The translations under genes and the position numbers were made by a program. The notes beneath the pieces were generated by a model. That model ran no database searches. It had not been told where the DNA came from and saw only the letters and a list, made by a program, of their open reading frames with translations. A stretch of DNA of 64,000 nucleotides, taken from positions 2,824,736 to 2,888,735 of the forward strand of contig NW_020653766.1 of the NCBI RefSeq assembly GCF_003589595.1. Reading direction: 5' to 3'. Below, piece by piece: positions 51,972 to 61,875 of this stretch; position 1 is the first letter of the stretch, and every line of letters starts with the position of its first letter. This DNA is from Hyposmocoma kahamanoa. Lineage: Eukaryota; Arthropoda; Insecta; Lepidoptera; Cosmopterigidae.

Positions 51972-52934
51972 ATGATGGACTCGAAGAATGACTCTAAAGA
52001 ATCTTTATCACATTCTCTAGCAAGATATTTACGCCCTGAAAGGTTTGATGTTGAACCCACTGATCCCGCTGCTGTAGATAAGTGGGTGCATTGGCTGCGT
52101 GCATTTACAAACTTCCTAACTGAACATGCCCCTGATTCTGGTGACGTAACGGATTCCATAAAATTAAAATTATTATCGAACTACTTGACAACCAGTATAT
52201 TCATTCAAATCAAAGACTGTCAAAGCTACAGGGACGCCATTAATATTTTGAATAAAACGTACGTTAAACCTCAACATGAAATCTTATCCCGCCACGTCCT
52301 CGGAACACTGAAACAAAAGCAAAGTGAAAGTATTTCAGATTACAGCCGAGCTTTGCATATCCTTGCACAACAGTGTAACTTCCAGGCAGTCTCAATTGAA
52401 GAACACAGAGACCAAGCTATACGAACCGCCTTTATAGCTGGTATTCTGTCACCTAAAATTCGGGAACGATTATTAGAAAAACAAATTATGTCTTTGGACG
52501 AAGCTTATAATCAGGCTGTCACTCTCGAAACTGCTGAAAAGGACTCTGTAACTATGGGTATGAGTGTCCAAAATACTATGAATGCTTTGCCAGTGCCAAT
52601 TCCACAAGAATTACCAGCACCCTTCATACCGCTTCAACAAAACGCTGCAGTCCCGCCGCCACAGATATCAATAAAGCGTTGTTTCTTCTACGGTGGTAAA
52701 GTACATCAAAGAATAAAGTGCCCCGCCTTTCACGCCTACTGTCAAATGTGTACTAAGAAGGGTTACTTTGCTTCTGTCTGTTGTTCCCGTGGCAATCCTT
52801 CTACAAGTAACGCCATCCCAAGCCCCGTCGCTCCAGTCGAGTTCTCACCGTGTCCATGTTCTCACGAAACAGTCAACACTTTATACTCTGCGGCATCTCC
52901 GTCAAGCCTAGAAAAAGCCAGCTATTACTATTAA
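51972..52934 (+). CDS. gag: Gypsy Gag
   Basis: The frame is open over about 320 codons. The first ATGs are at 51972 and 51975, only 19-22 nt after the LTR. The N-terminal half (LARYLRPERFDVEPTDPAA, WVHWLRAFTNFL) and the SISDYSRALHILAQQC segment match retrotransposon gag capsid regions. Two C-terminal zinc knuckles are both altered: CFFYGGKVHQRIKC has Tyr for the second Cys, and CQMCTKKGYFASVC has Tyr for His. Gag should form the particle shell and bind the element's RNA. The altered knuckles predict weak RNA binding in this copy. Gag ends TAA at 52934, overlapping the pol frame from 52912. Confidence 0.85.
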   Translation: MMDSKNDSKESLSHSLARYLRPERFDVEPTDPAAVDKWVHWLRAFTNFLTEHAPDSGDVTDSIKLKLLSNYLTTSIFIQIKDCQSYRDAINILNKTYVKPQHEILSRHVLGTLKQKQSESISDYSRALHILAQQCNFQAVSIEEHRDQAIRTAFIAGILSPKIRERLLEKQIMSLDEAYNQAVTLETAEKDSVTMGMSVQNTMNALPVPIPQELPAPFIPLQQNAAVPPPQISIKRCFFYGGKVHQRIKCPAFHAYCQMCTKKGYFASVCCSRGNPSTSNAIPSPVAPVEFSPCPCSHETVNTLYSAASPSSLEKASYYY

Positions 52935-54615
52935 TAACACCCGTGTCGACGCGTTAATTGACACAGGAAGTTCAGTGAGCTTTATTGATAGAAGCATAGC
53001 TCGGATGATGAAGTTACAGCAACGTCCGTATAAGCATACTATTAATCTGGCGTCTCTAAGCCACACATCAACAGTCAACGGTGTATGTTTCGCTACGCTA
53101 GAAATAAACAATCACATTTACAAGCAACGTGCTTTTCTCGTTATTGACAACCTATGCGCGGACGTCATTATTGGTCACGACATACTAAGGAACCATTCAA
53201 AGCTCGAATTCCAATTCGGAGGATCTGGACAGCCCTTGCATATTTGCGTGATGGAAGCTTCCGTACCACCAGCTTCTATTTTTACTAACTTGTCTGCAGA
53301 TATTACTCCTATTGCTATCAAGTCCAGGCGTCATAACAATGACGATGAAGAATTTATTCAAACAGAAATATCGAAGCTTTCAAATGATGGAATTATCGAA
53401 CAGAGTGTATCTCCGTGGCGCGCCCAGGTACTTGTTGCTGGTGGAGGAGCCCATCGAAAGAGAATGGTCATCGACTACTCCAGAACAATCAATAAGTTTA
53501 CATATCTAGATGCATATCCATTACCTCATATTGAGTCGATAGTCTCGAAAGTGGCTAAATACAATCATTTTAGCCAGATCGATTTAAAGAGCGCTTACCA
53601 TCAGATCCCTATCCTAGATCGAGAAAAAAAATACACAGCATTTGAAGCCTGTGGTAAGCTGTGGCAATTCAAACGTATTCCCTTTGGTGTCACTAACGAA
53701 GTCGCCGCCTTCCAACGTTCTCTTGAACATATTATCGAAAAAGAACAGTTACGTGGGACCTTCTCTTATCTCGATGACGTTACCGTTTGCGGTAAAAATA
53801 AGGAAGAACACGACGAGAATTTAAAGAAATTCATGTCTGCTGCAAAAAAGTACAAGCTCACATTAAACGAACAAAAGTGTAATTTCAGCAAAAATTCTAT
53901 TAGCCTACTAGGATACACGGTCAAGAATAATGTTATCGAGCCTGATAAGGACCGCCTTGATCCGCTTATAAAACTACCAATACCTCGTAACACTGCTGAA
54001 CTCAAGAGAGCCCTTGGGCTATTTGCTCATTACGCCAAATGGGTCCACAATTTTTCTGCGAAAATTCAAACGTTAATCAACAACAGCCAGTTCCCTTTAA
54101 ACGAAAACGGCCAGCGTAGTTTTAAACTTCTGAAATCAGAAATCGAGAAGGCAGCATTGGTTGCTATTGACGACAAAGATACCTTGACGGTAGAGACTGA
54201 CGCTTCTGACTTCGCTGTAGCTGCAACATTATCTCAAAAGGGTCGCCCAGTTGCATTCTTCTCAAGAACTTTGTCAGACAGCGAACGTAAACACGCTGCC
54301 GTAGAAAAAGAAGCATGTGCAATCGTCGAAAGCATTAGAAAATGGCGTCATTACCTCATCCACAGACATTTTCTCCTCATCACTGATCAGAAATCCGTAA
54401 GCTTTATTTTTAATCAGAACCATGCGAGCAAAATTAAAAACGATAAAATTGAAAGGTGGAGGCTAGAACTGTCGTGTTACAAGTACGATATTGTTTACAG
54501 ACCAGGAAATCAGAAAACTGCTGCCGACGCTCTGTCTAGAGTTTGTGCGTTTATGAGTAACAGTAAATTGTACGAGCTTCACGACGTTCTTTCTCATCCT
54601 AGAATGTATCATTGA
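52912..54615 (+). pseudogene. pol: Gypsy Pol: protease, RT, RNase H (stop codon before integrase)
   Basis: Opens right after TAG at 52909, in the +1 frame relative to gag and overlapping its last eight codons, so expression would need a +1 (or -2) shift. Aspartic protease ALIDTGSSVSF is at the start. RT follows with MVIDYSRTINKFT, FSQIDLKSAYHQIPI, FKRIPFGVTNE and the catalytic YLDDVTVCG. RNase H has LTVETDASDFAVAATLS and VEKEACAIVESIRKWRHYL, ending with YRPGNQKTAADALSR. All catalytic Asp pairs appear intact. TGA at 54613-54615 interrupts the frame, just before the integrase zinc region, which continues in the same frame. Confidence 0.88.
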
Positions 54616-54882
54616 ATTAAGTTGAAGAATCTTCCTTACTCTATAAATGATATCAAACAGATGACTGCTTCTTGTCGCGTATGTGCGGAAATCAAACCAC
54701 GCTTTGCTAAAGCAAAAGGGACTCTAATTAAAGCCTTATCGCCATTCGAGAGGCTAAACATAGATTTTAAAGGACCCTTGCCATCGAACACCAATAACAA
54801 ATATATACTTACGATAATCGATGAATACTCGCGATATCCATTCGCGTATGCATGTCCAGACACATCTTCTGCAACTGTAATT
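54616..54882 (+). pseudogene. Gypsy integrase, N-terminal part
   Basis: Continues the pol frame: KNLPYSINDIKQM, then SCRVCAEIKPRFA (the Cys pair of the HHCC zinc module) and the core start FERLNIDFKGPLPS (first catalytic Asp), followed by YILTIIDEYSRYPFAYA. It is cut at 54882 by the LINE. The next catalytic Asp lies at about 59060, on the far side. Confidence 0.85.
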
Positions 54883-54907
54883 TGTAATAAAAATTTGTAA
54901 TTTGTAA

Positions 54908-55801
54908 TTTGTACATCTAAAAACCAATACTCCCTCAAATTCGCACTCGCCTAAAAATACCAGTCAAATCACCATCGAGCAAGTAAGTGAACTATTCCAA
55001 CAAAATAACAAATTTATTTTACAAGCAATACAAAATACTATTCAAAAAGAAATAGAGAATGTTTTAAAAGACCTAAAAACCGAATTTAAACAAAATATAG
55101 AGGATATTAAAAGAAACCAAATCACAATCGAAGAAAAAATATCTACGCTTGAGAAAAAAATTATAAATTTGGAAAAAGAAAACTCGAAATTACAAGCCGT
55201 GATTAAAGAAATAAAAGAGGAATCAAATAGCTTTAAGGCTTATGCACACAAAATATCACTAGAAAAACAACAATACAATACAACACCAGATTATTCTAAA
55301 ACAATCGTATTATACGGGCTAAATGAATATAACGGGGAAAACGATGTCAACCTCGAAACAACAATAAACAACGCATTCATGAATATAGCGGAAATAAATC
55401 TCACAGGGTACGTGGAAGAACTAAACCGCATAGGCAGAACAGGAACTCGGCGTCCAATACGCATAGAACTCATGAGCAAAAGGATGGCTACTTATATACT
55501 GAATAATGCTAGGTGCTTTAGACACAGCGGACTATATGTATCTAAATACTTAAATAAAGAAGCTTTAGACGAGAGAAGGAAACAAAGAGAAACTTATTAT
55601 AACAAATACAACAAGACATTTACATCAGGTCACAGACAAATCCAAAAAACCCAAACTCCAAACATTAGTAATGAATGCAACACAACCACCACTAGAAGAA
55701 GCTGTCAGGAACCCAATAAGACAAGCGACAATCACTATACAACTTCGGCAGGAAATAATGTTCCACATGCCTCCTCACGGCGTTCCTTTCGTCCCTACTG
55801 A
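54908..55801 (+). pseudogene. LINE ORF1 (5'-truncated RNA-binding protein)
   Basis: Frame open from 54908 without an initiating ATG. The first half is Lys/Glu/Gln-rich and predicted coiled coil (QKEIENVLKDLKTEFKQ, IEEKISTLEKKIINLEKE). It is followed by an RRM-like domain (TIVLYGLNEYNGENDVNLE, LNRIGRTGTRRPIRIEL, RMATYILNNAR). This coiled-coil plus RRM layout is that of ORF1 proteins in several LINE clades. It overlaps the start of ORF2 by ~130 nt. The absent N-terminus reflects 5' truncation. Confidence 0.75.
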
Positions 55802-57503
55802 ACCAGCAACTAAAATAGAAATACTCTTTCAAAACATACAAAGCATAAACAACAAATGGCCGATACTTGAATCATTCATGGAACAAAATGAAAATTATAC
55901 TGCATATTGCATATCAGAAACATGGTTGAATGAAGAAAAAATGACACTTATAAACTTAAACAACTATCACATCGCATCGGCATATTGTAGAAAGAAACGA
56001 GGCGGAGGAGGAGTGTGCATTCTGCTTAGGGACGATATCGAATACACCGAGAGGAGAGACATCACGGACTTGTCCATGGAATTTCTGATAGAATTATGTG
56101 CCATTGAATTAAGTAAGCCAAAAGTAGTGTTAATACTCTTATATTGGAATGGTAAACAGATCGACCCTTTCTTTAACCAACTTGATATTATTATGAACCA
56201 TATAAACACAAAACATGCTAATAAGAAAATAATTTTGGGGGGTGATTTTAATATCGACGTTCTAACAAAAAGCTTAGAATCAAAAAGATTTTTACAACTA
56301 ATGGCAGGGAGTAACTTTAACTTGAAAATAAAAGATCCAACAAGAGTCACACAAACATCTGCAACATGTATAGACCTAATATTTACCAATTTTAACAACA
56401 AATCCATGCAAACCTTAGTTACGGACAACGGGTTCTCCGACCATAAAAGCACGATAATAAGGCTTCCCTATGACAAAAATTACAAACAGATAACTTGGCA
56501 AACAAAGAAACGATTATTCAATTATACAAACATACAAAGTTTTAAAAAGTGTCTACAGACTATTGACTGGGAGAGGATTATAAATATTGACAACAACATA
56601 AACCAAAATTATGACTCTTTTGACGACACATTAAAATTATTATTAAATAAATGTATACCGACAAAACAAACAAAAAATATCAAAAGAAAAAAACAATGGC
56701 TCACAAAAGGTATCCAAATATCATGCAAAAATAAAAGACAATTAAGATTACATACTAACACCACAAAAAGCAAAGTCTTAAAGGATCATTTTAAACAATA
56801 CCAAAAATCACTAAAAAAATGTATCATAACATCAAAAAAAATCGAGGTCATAAGGCGAGTAACCAAATCGAATAATGTAGTAAAAACAATGTGGAACATA
56901 ATCAAGGAAAGAACAAACAAACAATCAAAACCGGATTACCAAAACATATCATTGAACGCCCATAGCAAAAAAATAACAGATCCGAAACAAGTCGCAAATA
57001 CATTCAATGAATGTTTCGCAAAAGTGGGGTTACCTAGCGCCGGCGCACCACCAACCCAGGGCCGGCCCGCCGCAACATACATCGAAAACTCTATGTATCT
57101 GCGGCCGACTGATCTTAGAGAAATAAATACAATACTGCGTCACCTACCAAACAAACATAGTCATGGATTAGACGAAATACCACCTATCTTACTCAAAGAA
57201 TGCGCCGATGAACTTACGATCCCTTTTAACTTGCTCGTAAACCAATCCTTCACGGAAGGTGTTTTTCCAGATCGCCTTAAAAAGGCTATAATAAAACCAA
57301 TACACAAAAAAGGTTCAAAGTCAGCGGCTGACAATTATAGACCAATTGCACTATTACCAAGCTCATCAAAGGTTTTCGAGAAAGCAATGTATAACCGCGT
57401 CTACCCTTTCTGCGAAACATTTCATGTGTTTGAAGACAGCCAAAACGGTTTTCGTAAAAATCGCTCGACAGTGCTACGTTCATATATATTTAAGAAGCTC
57501 TAA
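55671..57503 (+). pseudogene. LINE ORF2, endonuclease and N-terminal RT
   Basis: 610-codon frame. APE-type endonuclease motifs are EILFQNIQSINNKW, YCISETWLNEE, GGGGVCILLRD, IILGGDFNIDVL and GFSDHKSTIIRL (catalytic SDH). After a basic linker (KRKKQWLTKGIQISCKNKR) the RT begins: HLPNKHSHGLDEIPPILLK, PIHKKGSKSAADNYRPIALL and NGFRKNRST. The frame breaks near 57480 with a small indel. It nicks target DNA and primes reverse transcription in an active element. Confidence 0.85.
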
Positions 57504-57504
57504 A

Positions 57505-58321
57505 CATTTTGAATAATAAAAGTTATGGAGTGGGGATATTGCTAGACATGACAAAAGCATATGACAAAATCCAATACCCTATTCTATTAAATAAATTACA
57601 TGCAATAGGAATAAGAGGTATTGCATATGACTGGTTCAAATCGTATTTACAAAACAGGCAACATTTAGTGCAAATAGAATTTTTTGACAGTAAAACCCGA
57701 CATATTTCTAAAATCCCATCTGACATCCAATTAATAAATCATTCAATCCCACAAGGCTCAGTTCTCGGAAGTATATTATTTTTAATTTATATAAATGACC
57801 TGCCAAAATCAATAAAACCAACATGCATACTTTTTGCTGACGACATATCACTTATCACTCCCGACTCTCCAAACGATGATCTAGATCTGAACACAACTTT
57901 AACAGCTACACTACATGATGTCGAAAGCTGGCTAAATGACCATAATTTAGAAATAAACTTTCCAAAAACAAAAATAATACAATTCCGACCGTACCAGAAA
58001 CCACCTTTGACTATGAACATCAAATACAAGAATATAGATATAGAAAGTGTTAACACTTTCACGCTATTAGGAATAGACATAGATACCAACATTAATTGGA
58101 AAGCTCACATAGATAAAATAGCATTGAAACTGTCTAGATTCGCGTACGCATTATGGGAACTAAGAAAGTCAACAAATGAAAAAATGGCCATAACAGCATA
58201 TTACGCATATGCTTACGCATGGTTAAGTTATGGGGTAATAATGTGGGGAAATAGTACACAAGTAGGTTCGTTATTAACTCTTCAAAAAAAAACTAATACG
58301 AACAATAAAGTATTTAAATAA
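57505..58321 (+). pseudogene. LINE ORF2, RT core
   Basis: Continuation after the first frameshift: YGVGILLDMTKAYDKIQYPI, IRGIAYDWFKSYLQNR, INHSIPQGSVLGSILFLIYI, CILFADDISLI (catalytic FADD intact), LEINFPKTKI and FTLLGIDIDTNINWKAHI. A second frameshift near 58320 ends it. The motif set places it in the Jockey/CR1 superfamily. Confidence 0.85.
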
Positions 58322-58679
58322 TACAGAGAGCTGCAAACCTCATTTCAAGAGCTTAGAAATTCTAACACTGCCATCGATATACATCCTAGAAGCGGCTAAA
58401 TTTGTGAGAAAGTATCCGCAGTTTTACAAAAAAAAGGGGGAACTATTAAGTCGCTTCCCCACAAGACACCCAAACAAACTGATTATGCCAGACTCCAAAA
58501 TGGAAATGTATAGATCCGGTCCCCTAGCCATGTCCATCAAAATATTTAATAAAATACCCGAAAATATCAAATTAGAACAGAACACGACATCTTTTACAAA
58601 AAACCTAAAAAATCTACTAATACATAAAACTTATTATACAATTGACGAATTTCTAAATGACAAAATACTTACAACATAA
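58322..58679 (+). pseudogene. LINE ORF2, C-terminal end
   Basis: After the second frameshift the frame continues LEILTLPSIYILEAAKF, VRKYPQFYKKKGELLSRF, PTRHPNKLIMPDSKMEMYRS and KIFNKIPENIKLEQNT to TAA at 58679. Typical RT tail, followed by ~320 bp of 3'UTR and the GAATTAT repeats. Confidence 0.75.
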
Positions 58680-59007
58680 GTTAATAATAACAAAATTAAT
58701 TTAAAAATGGCAACATAATTCTCGATAATTTTAATTTATTTTCTTCTTTATTACCTTTTTATTGACAACTTTTAAATCTATAAAATTTAATTTTTTAGTA
58801 ATAATTTAATCTAACATACCCCTGTTTAATATGTTTAAATTATTGTATATTCTTTATTGATTTAGAAGACACACATTAGATAATAAGTCATTGTAATGCC
58901 CTTACAGGGTTCATGTGAACAAATGTCATAAATTTACATTTTAACACCTTTATGTAACACATGACGCAATGAATAAATGAATTATGAATTATGAATTATG
59001 AATAATT

Positions 59008-59812
59008 AAGTGTCTAAGGGATATTTTTTATGAACATAGTCAGCCTTTATATATACACAGCGACAGAGGATCATCATTTATGTCGGAAGAGAACATTTCT
59101 CAAAAATTGCAATACCGCTACTTCTCGTACAACACCTTACAATCCTCAGGGCAACGGGCAAGTAGAAAAACTTAACGGAACTCTCTGGCGGACTACACAA
59201 CTGTCTCTGAGATCTAAAAACCTACCCATAGAGAACTTTTTTTTTTTTGTTTTTTTATATACATGACAGGCAAATGACTGGGAACAAGTCTTGAAACCTT
59301 CACTCCACTGCGTGCGGTCACTTCTATGCACTTCGATAAATGCCACGCCACACGAAAAGCTTTTTAATTTCCCTCGAAGAACACCGGTTGGTGAATCGCT
59401 TCCAACCTGGCTTGTTCCGGGACCCATTCTATTGAAGAAATTTGTTCGGTCGAAAAATTACCCTTACGTCGAAGAAGTTGAGCTGCTCCACAGTAATCCA
59501 AGCTACTCCTATGTACGTCGACGTAATGGCCAAGAATCTACAGTGTCTAACAGACACTTAGCGCCGCTTCCTATATCTGAAGAAGATTCACTCTCTGATA
59601 GTACAGTTGCTGATGAACAGTCAGAAGGTATATTGGTAGACGGAAGTACTTCTAATGAACCTAATGAAGTGTCTAATCACGAAGAAGACGTCTATGGAAC
59701 TCTCCTGCAAGACGTTCGGCCACCGGATGCTCTTCGGAGATCTACGAGGTCTAGGAGAATTCCACAACGCCTCAATGACTACATACTCGTCGAAGAAACC
59801 ATAGAGGGGGAG
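59008..59812 (+). pseudogene. Gypsy integrase, core and C-terminal part
   Basis: Resumes the integrase core after the LINE with PLYIHSDRGSSFMS (second catalytic Asp). It shifts frame near 59085, then continues TPYNPQGNGQVEKLNGTLWR (catalytic Glu of the DDE triad). A T-rich insertion (about 59228-59245) breaks it again, after which 59291-59820 reads SLHCVRSLLCTSINATPHEK, LPTWLVPGPILLKKFVRSKN and YSYVRRRNGQESTVSNRHLA, ending in a charged tail with RRSTRSRRIPQRLND. All three catalytic residues remain. Confidence 0.82.
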
Positions 59813-59814
59813 AA
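59803..59814 (+). other. Gypsy polypurine tract
   Basis: AGAGGGGGAGAA directly before the 3' LTR, the expected primer site for plus-strand synthesis. Confidence 0.85.
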
Positions 59815-59978
59815 TGACATATAATCTCCTTTGTGCTTCCTAAATTATCAGTATGTGTTGTCTGTAATCGTTGAAGTGTATCTGTCATACAAATATTTTT
59901 AAATCTATCTATTGTACGTGTGCTCGTTTCTAGTTAATTAAAGCCAAGTTTCTATTGGTATTTCGTTTCCATGTATCA
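59815..59978 (+). repeat. Gypsy 3' LTR (164 bp)
   Basis: Same ends and length as the 5' LTR with two substitutions. It retains the CTAGTTAATTAAA block and ATTAAA signal. Followed by the duplicated GTTTG. Confidence 0.9.
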
Positions 59979-59983
59979 GTTTG

Positions 59984-60003
59984 CCTAAAAAATGCCTATT
60001 CAC
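59984..60003 (+). mobile_element. CR1-like LINE 3' tail, right part
   Basis: CCTAAAAAATGCCTATTCAC continues the tail split by the gypsy insertion. Its last eight bases form the left target duplication of the P-like element that follows. Confidence 0.5.
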
Positions 60004-60386
60004 CTTAGACTATGACTATGGAAACTAAAGGACATGTTACGTTGACATATATAAATCAGACGTTACATGTACATATATGATGCATTTCGACGTCGAAAAC
60101 ACAAACATGTTATTGTCTTTGTTTAACTATTGCGTGCCGTCTTAAGCCAAAAGAGATAGCATTACATTGGCTTGTGTCAAACACGGGAATCGAAAATACG
60201 TAACGTCATCTTAATACCAACCGTGTCCATTTCGCAGTACATGAGGTACATGATACCGTTGTCAAAGGGAAGTACATCAAATGTCAAAATAAATGTTTTT
60301 CCAAATGTACTATTGAATTATTCGCATGTATTATAATTAAATTGGACAAAAATATTGACAGTGAGAATAATTAGGTATTAATAAAA

Positions 60387-60466
60387 ATGCGACGCTGCAG
60401 CATTAAGAGATGTGGCTTTAGAAAAAGTGCAAATCAATCGAATGTTACATTGCCCAAATATTTCAT
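60387..60466 (+). pseudogene. THAP domain, exon 1
   Basis: The ATG at 60387 gives MRRCSIKRCGFRKS, then NQSNVTLPKYF, and a donor TTCAT/GTAATT. C-x4-C at residues 4 and 9 is the first metal-binding pair of a THAP zinc module, and NVTLPKYF is the V-L-x-F-P position. Phase (two bases left) fits the exon at 60691. THAP domains are DNA-binding modules of P-element transposases and of THAP proteins. Given the flanking transposon ends I favour transposase. Confidence 0.65.
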
Positions 60467-60690
60467 GTAATTAGTCTTATTTAAGTAGTTTTTTTTATAA
60501 ATCTTGCCAAATTTTGCTTTTGTTACTTTAGATTGCCTGTTTGTTTGTATATTTTGATGATTGTTGTTAACGATTATTTTGAGATAGTGTTGATCTTGTA
60601 AGCATACATATTATCGATATTCTGTTATTAAAACAATTCACTACGAAGTTTTTATTGTTTTATTATTATTATAATTTTTATTATTTCAAG

Positions 60691-60869
60691 TTTTCCTACA
60701 AATGAAAAAAAGGAAGAAGGAATGGCTGGAAATCATAGGACTGCCGAATATAAGCGTTGGCTCAAAGACCATCTTCATTTGTTCGCTTCATTTTGAAGAG
60801 TCAAATTTTAACAGAACTTTGAATGTAACTAGATTACATGGCAATGCTATTCCATCATTAGGTTTATTG
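60691..60869 (+). pseudogene. THAP domain, exon 2, with frameshift
   Basis: After the acceptor TTATTTCAAG, FPTNEK continues the THAP fold, but the following seven-A run shifts the frame. From there the next frame gives KEWLEIIGLPNIS, KTIFICSLHFEESNF (C-x2-H, completing C2CH) and LHGNAIPSLGL (AVPTIF-like motif). Donor TTG/GTAAAT at 60869. One A too many in the run, real or a sequencing error, is the only defect. No further exon of a transposase was identified downstream. Confidence 0.65.
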
Positions 60870-61119
60870 GTAAATAATTTTATGTTCAATTTAGATTAAG
60901 CAAGACTCATTTACTAGTTATTCTCAGTTCCTGAAAACAAAATTATCCACTCGTTTCTGATTTTTCCCAACGACAACTCTAACTATTAAAAATGACTATT
61001 TTTTTAAAGCCTGCAATACAATGACATGTTAGTCCAACGTTGCCGGGTAAAGGCCAATAGCAATGTATAGACAGCCTGTTTGCCTTGTCTTGCCATCATT
61101 AAAGTAATTAAAGTAATTT

Positions 61120-61570
61120 TTATAAATCATTTAGTAAGTACAATTAATACTATGTAATGTTATATACCAGTTAAAGTAGGTATAGGTAGGGCAATGTTGA
61201 GTGTGTGCGTAAAAAAAAAAGTAAGAGTGCGCATGACGCCAACAAACTACACAACAGTTTGGTGACTATTACTAAATAAGTTACCAGTTAAAATTGCTTG
61301 ATAGATTGATTTGTTTAAGAAAGCCAGTAACGTGAATACTAGAATCCGCAGAAACCTGAATAGACTTGTACTTGACATTTAGTTAAAAGACGATATGTAA
61401 ATATGTACTAAAATGTAGGTTAACGGCGTACTTCTTAAAGTAATTTCTATATTTGATTTAGTAAGTACAATTAATACTATGTAATGTTACTATTTAATTA
61501 AGTAAGAATGGGAAAGAAACTGCATAGCAGTTTGGTGACTTTTACTAAGTAAGTTACCAGTTGTAATGTT
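61120..61570 (+). repeat. Internal duplication in the P-like element
   Basis: TAGTAAGTACAATTAATACT...ATGTAATGTTA and CAGTTTGGTGACT.TTACTAA..AAGTTACCAG occur in the same order at 61130-61290 and 61455-61560, roughly 320 bp apart. Non-coding. Confidence 0.6.
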
Positions 61571-61875
61571 GAAAATAATTTTTTTTTTTAGTTTAAACCA
61601 TGTGTGTTGACATTTATAATAATAATATACCACTCGAGATTAAATTATTAGACTTGTGTCTGTTTAGGCATACTTTGGTTACAGTAAACTAAAGAAACAA
61701 AAACAGTTTCAACATTCAAGCCAAGCATGTCGATAATGACTTATCGATAGATTATGGTACAACACTAAAGAAATTCGCCATTTGTAACTTTCAAATTTTG
61801 GTTATATGCATGTTGATTCTTTAGTTAGGGCAGGTCCTTTCTTTTATTTTTTTTTCCATCCTCTAAGTTATTCAC

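Larger units (their letters stand above)
54883..59002 (+). mobile_element. Jockey/CR1-superfamily LINE inserted in gypsy integrase
   Basis: 5'-truncated LINE with a TAATT duplication (54878-54882 and 59003-59007) and a 3' tail of GAATTAT repeats (about 58977-59002). It contains a 5'-incomplete ORF1, an ORF2 with endonuclease and RT broken by two frameshifts, and a 3'UTR. At the 5' junction an AATTTGT unit is repeated three times (54890-54911), perhaps filler added at integration. Confidence 0.85.
51789..59978 (+). mobile_element. Ty3/gypsy LTR retrotransposon with nested LINE
   Basis: Complete outer structure: 5 bp duplication, 164 bp LTRs, gag, protease-RT-RNase H, integrase, polypurine tract (59803-59814) and 3' LTR. 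The LTRs are ~1.2% different, so insertion is recent. The copy is inactive: in-frame TGA at 54613, a ~4.1 kb LINE inserted in the integrase core after 54882, a frameshift near 59085 and a T-rich insertion near 59228. There is no env gene. I cannot assign the clade with certainty; a Mag- or CsRn1-like lineage is possible. Confidence 0.9.
60004..61867 (+). mobile_element. P-superfamily-like transposon relic, copy C
   Basis: 1864 bp, starts CTTAGACTATGACTATGG and ends TTTCCATCCTCTAAG, with subterminal AAAGGAC near both ends. The 8 bp flanks CTATTCAC (59996-60003) and TTATTCAC (61868-61875) match 7/8. It shares its left ~165 bp, a THAP exon and its right ~190 bp with 38565-39975. It carries both halves of a THAP domain but no recognisable P-type catalytic region. 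An internal duplication lies at 61120-61300 / 61450-61570. Confidence 0.65.
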
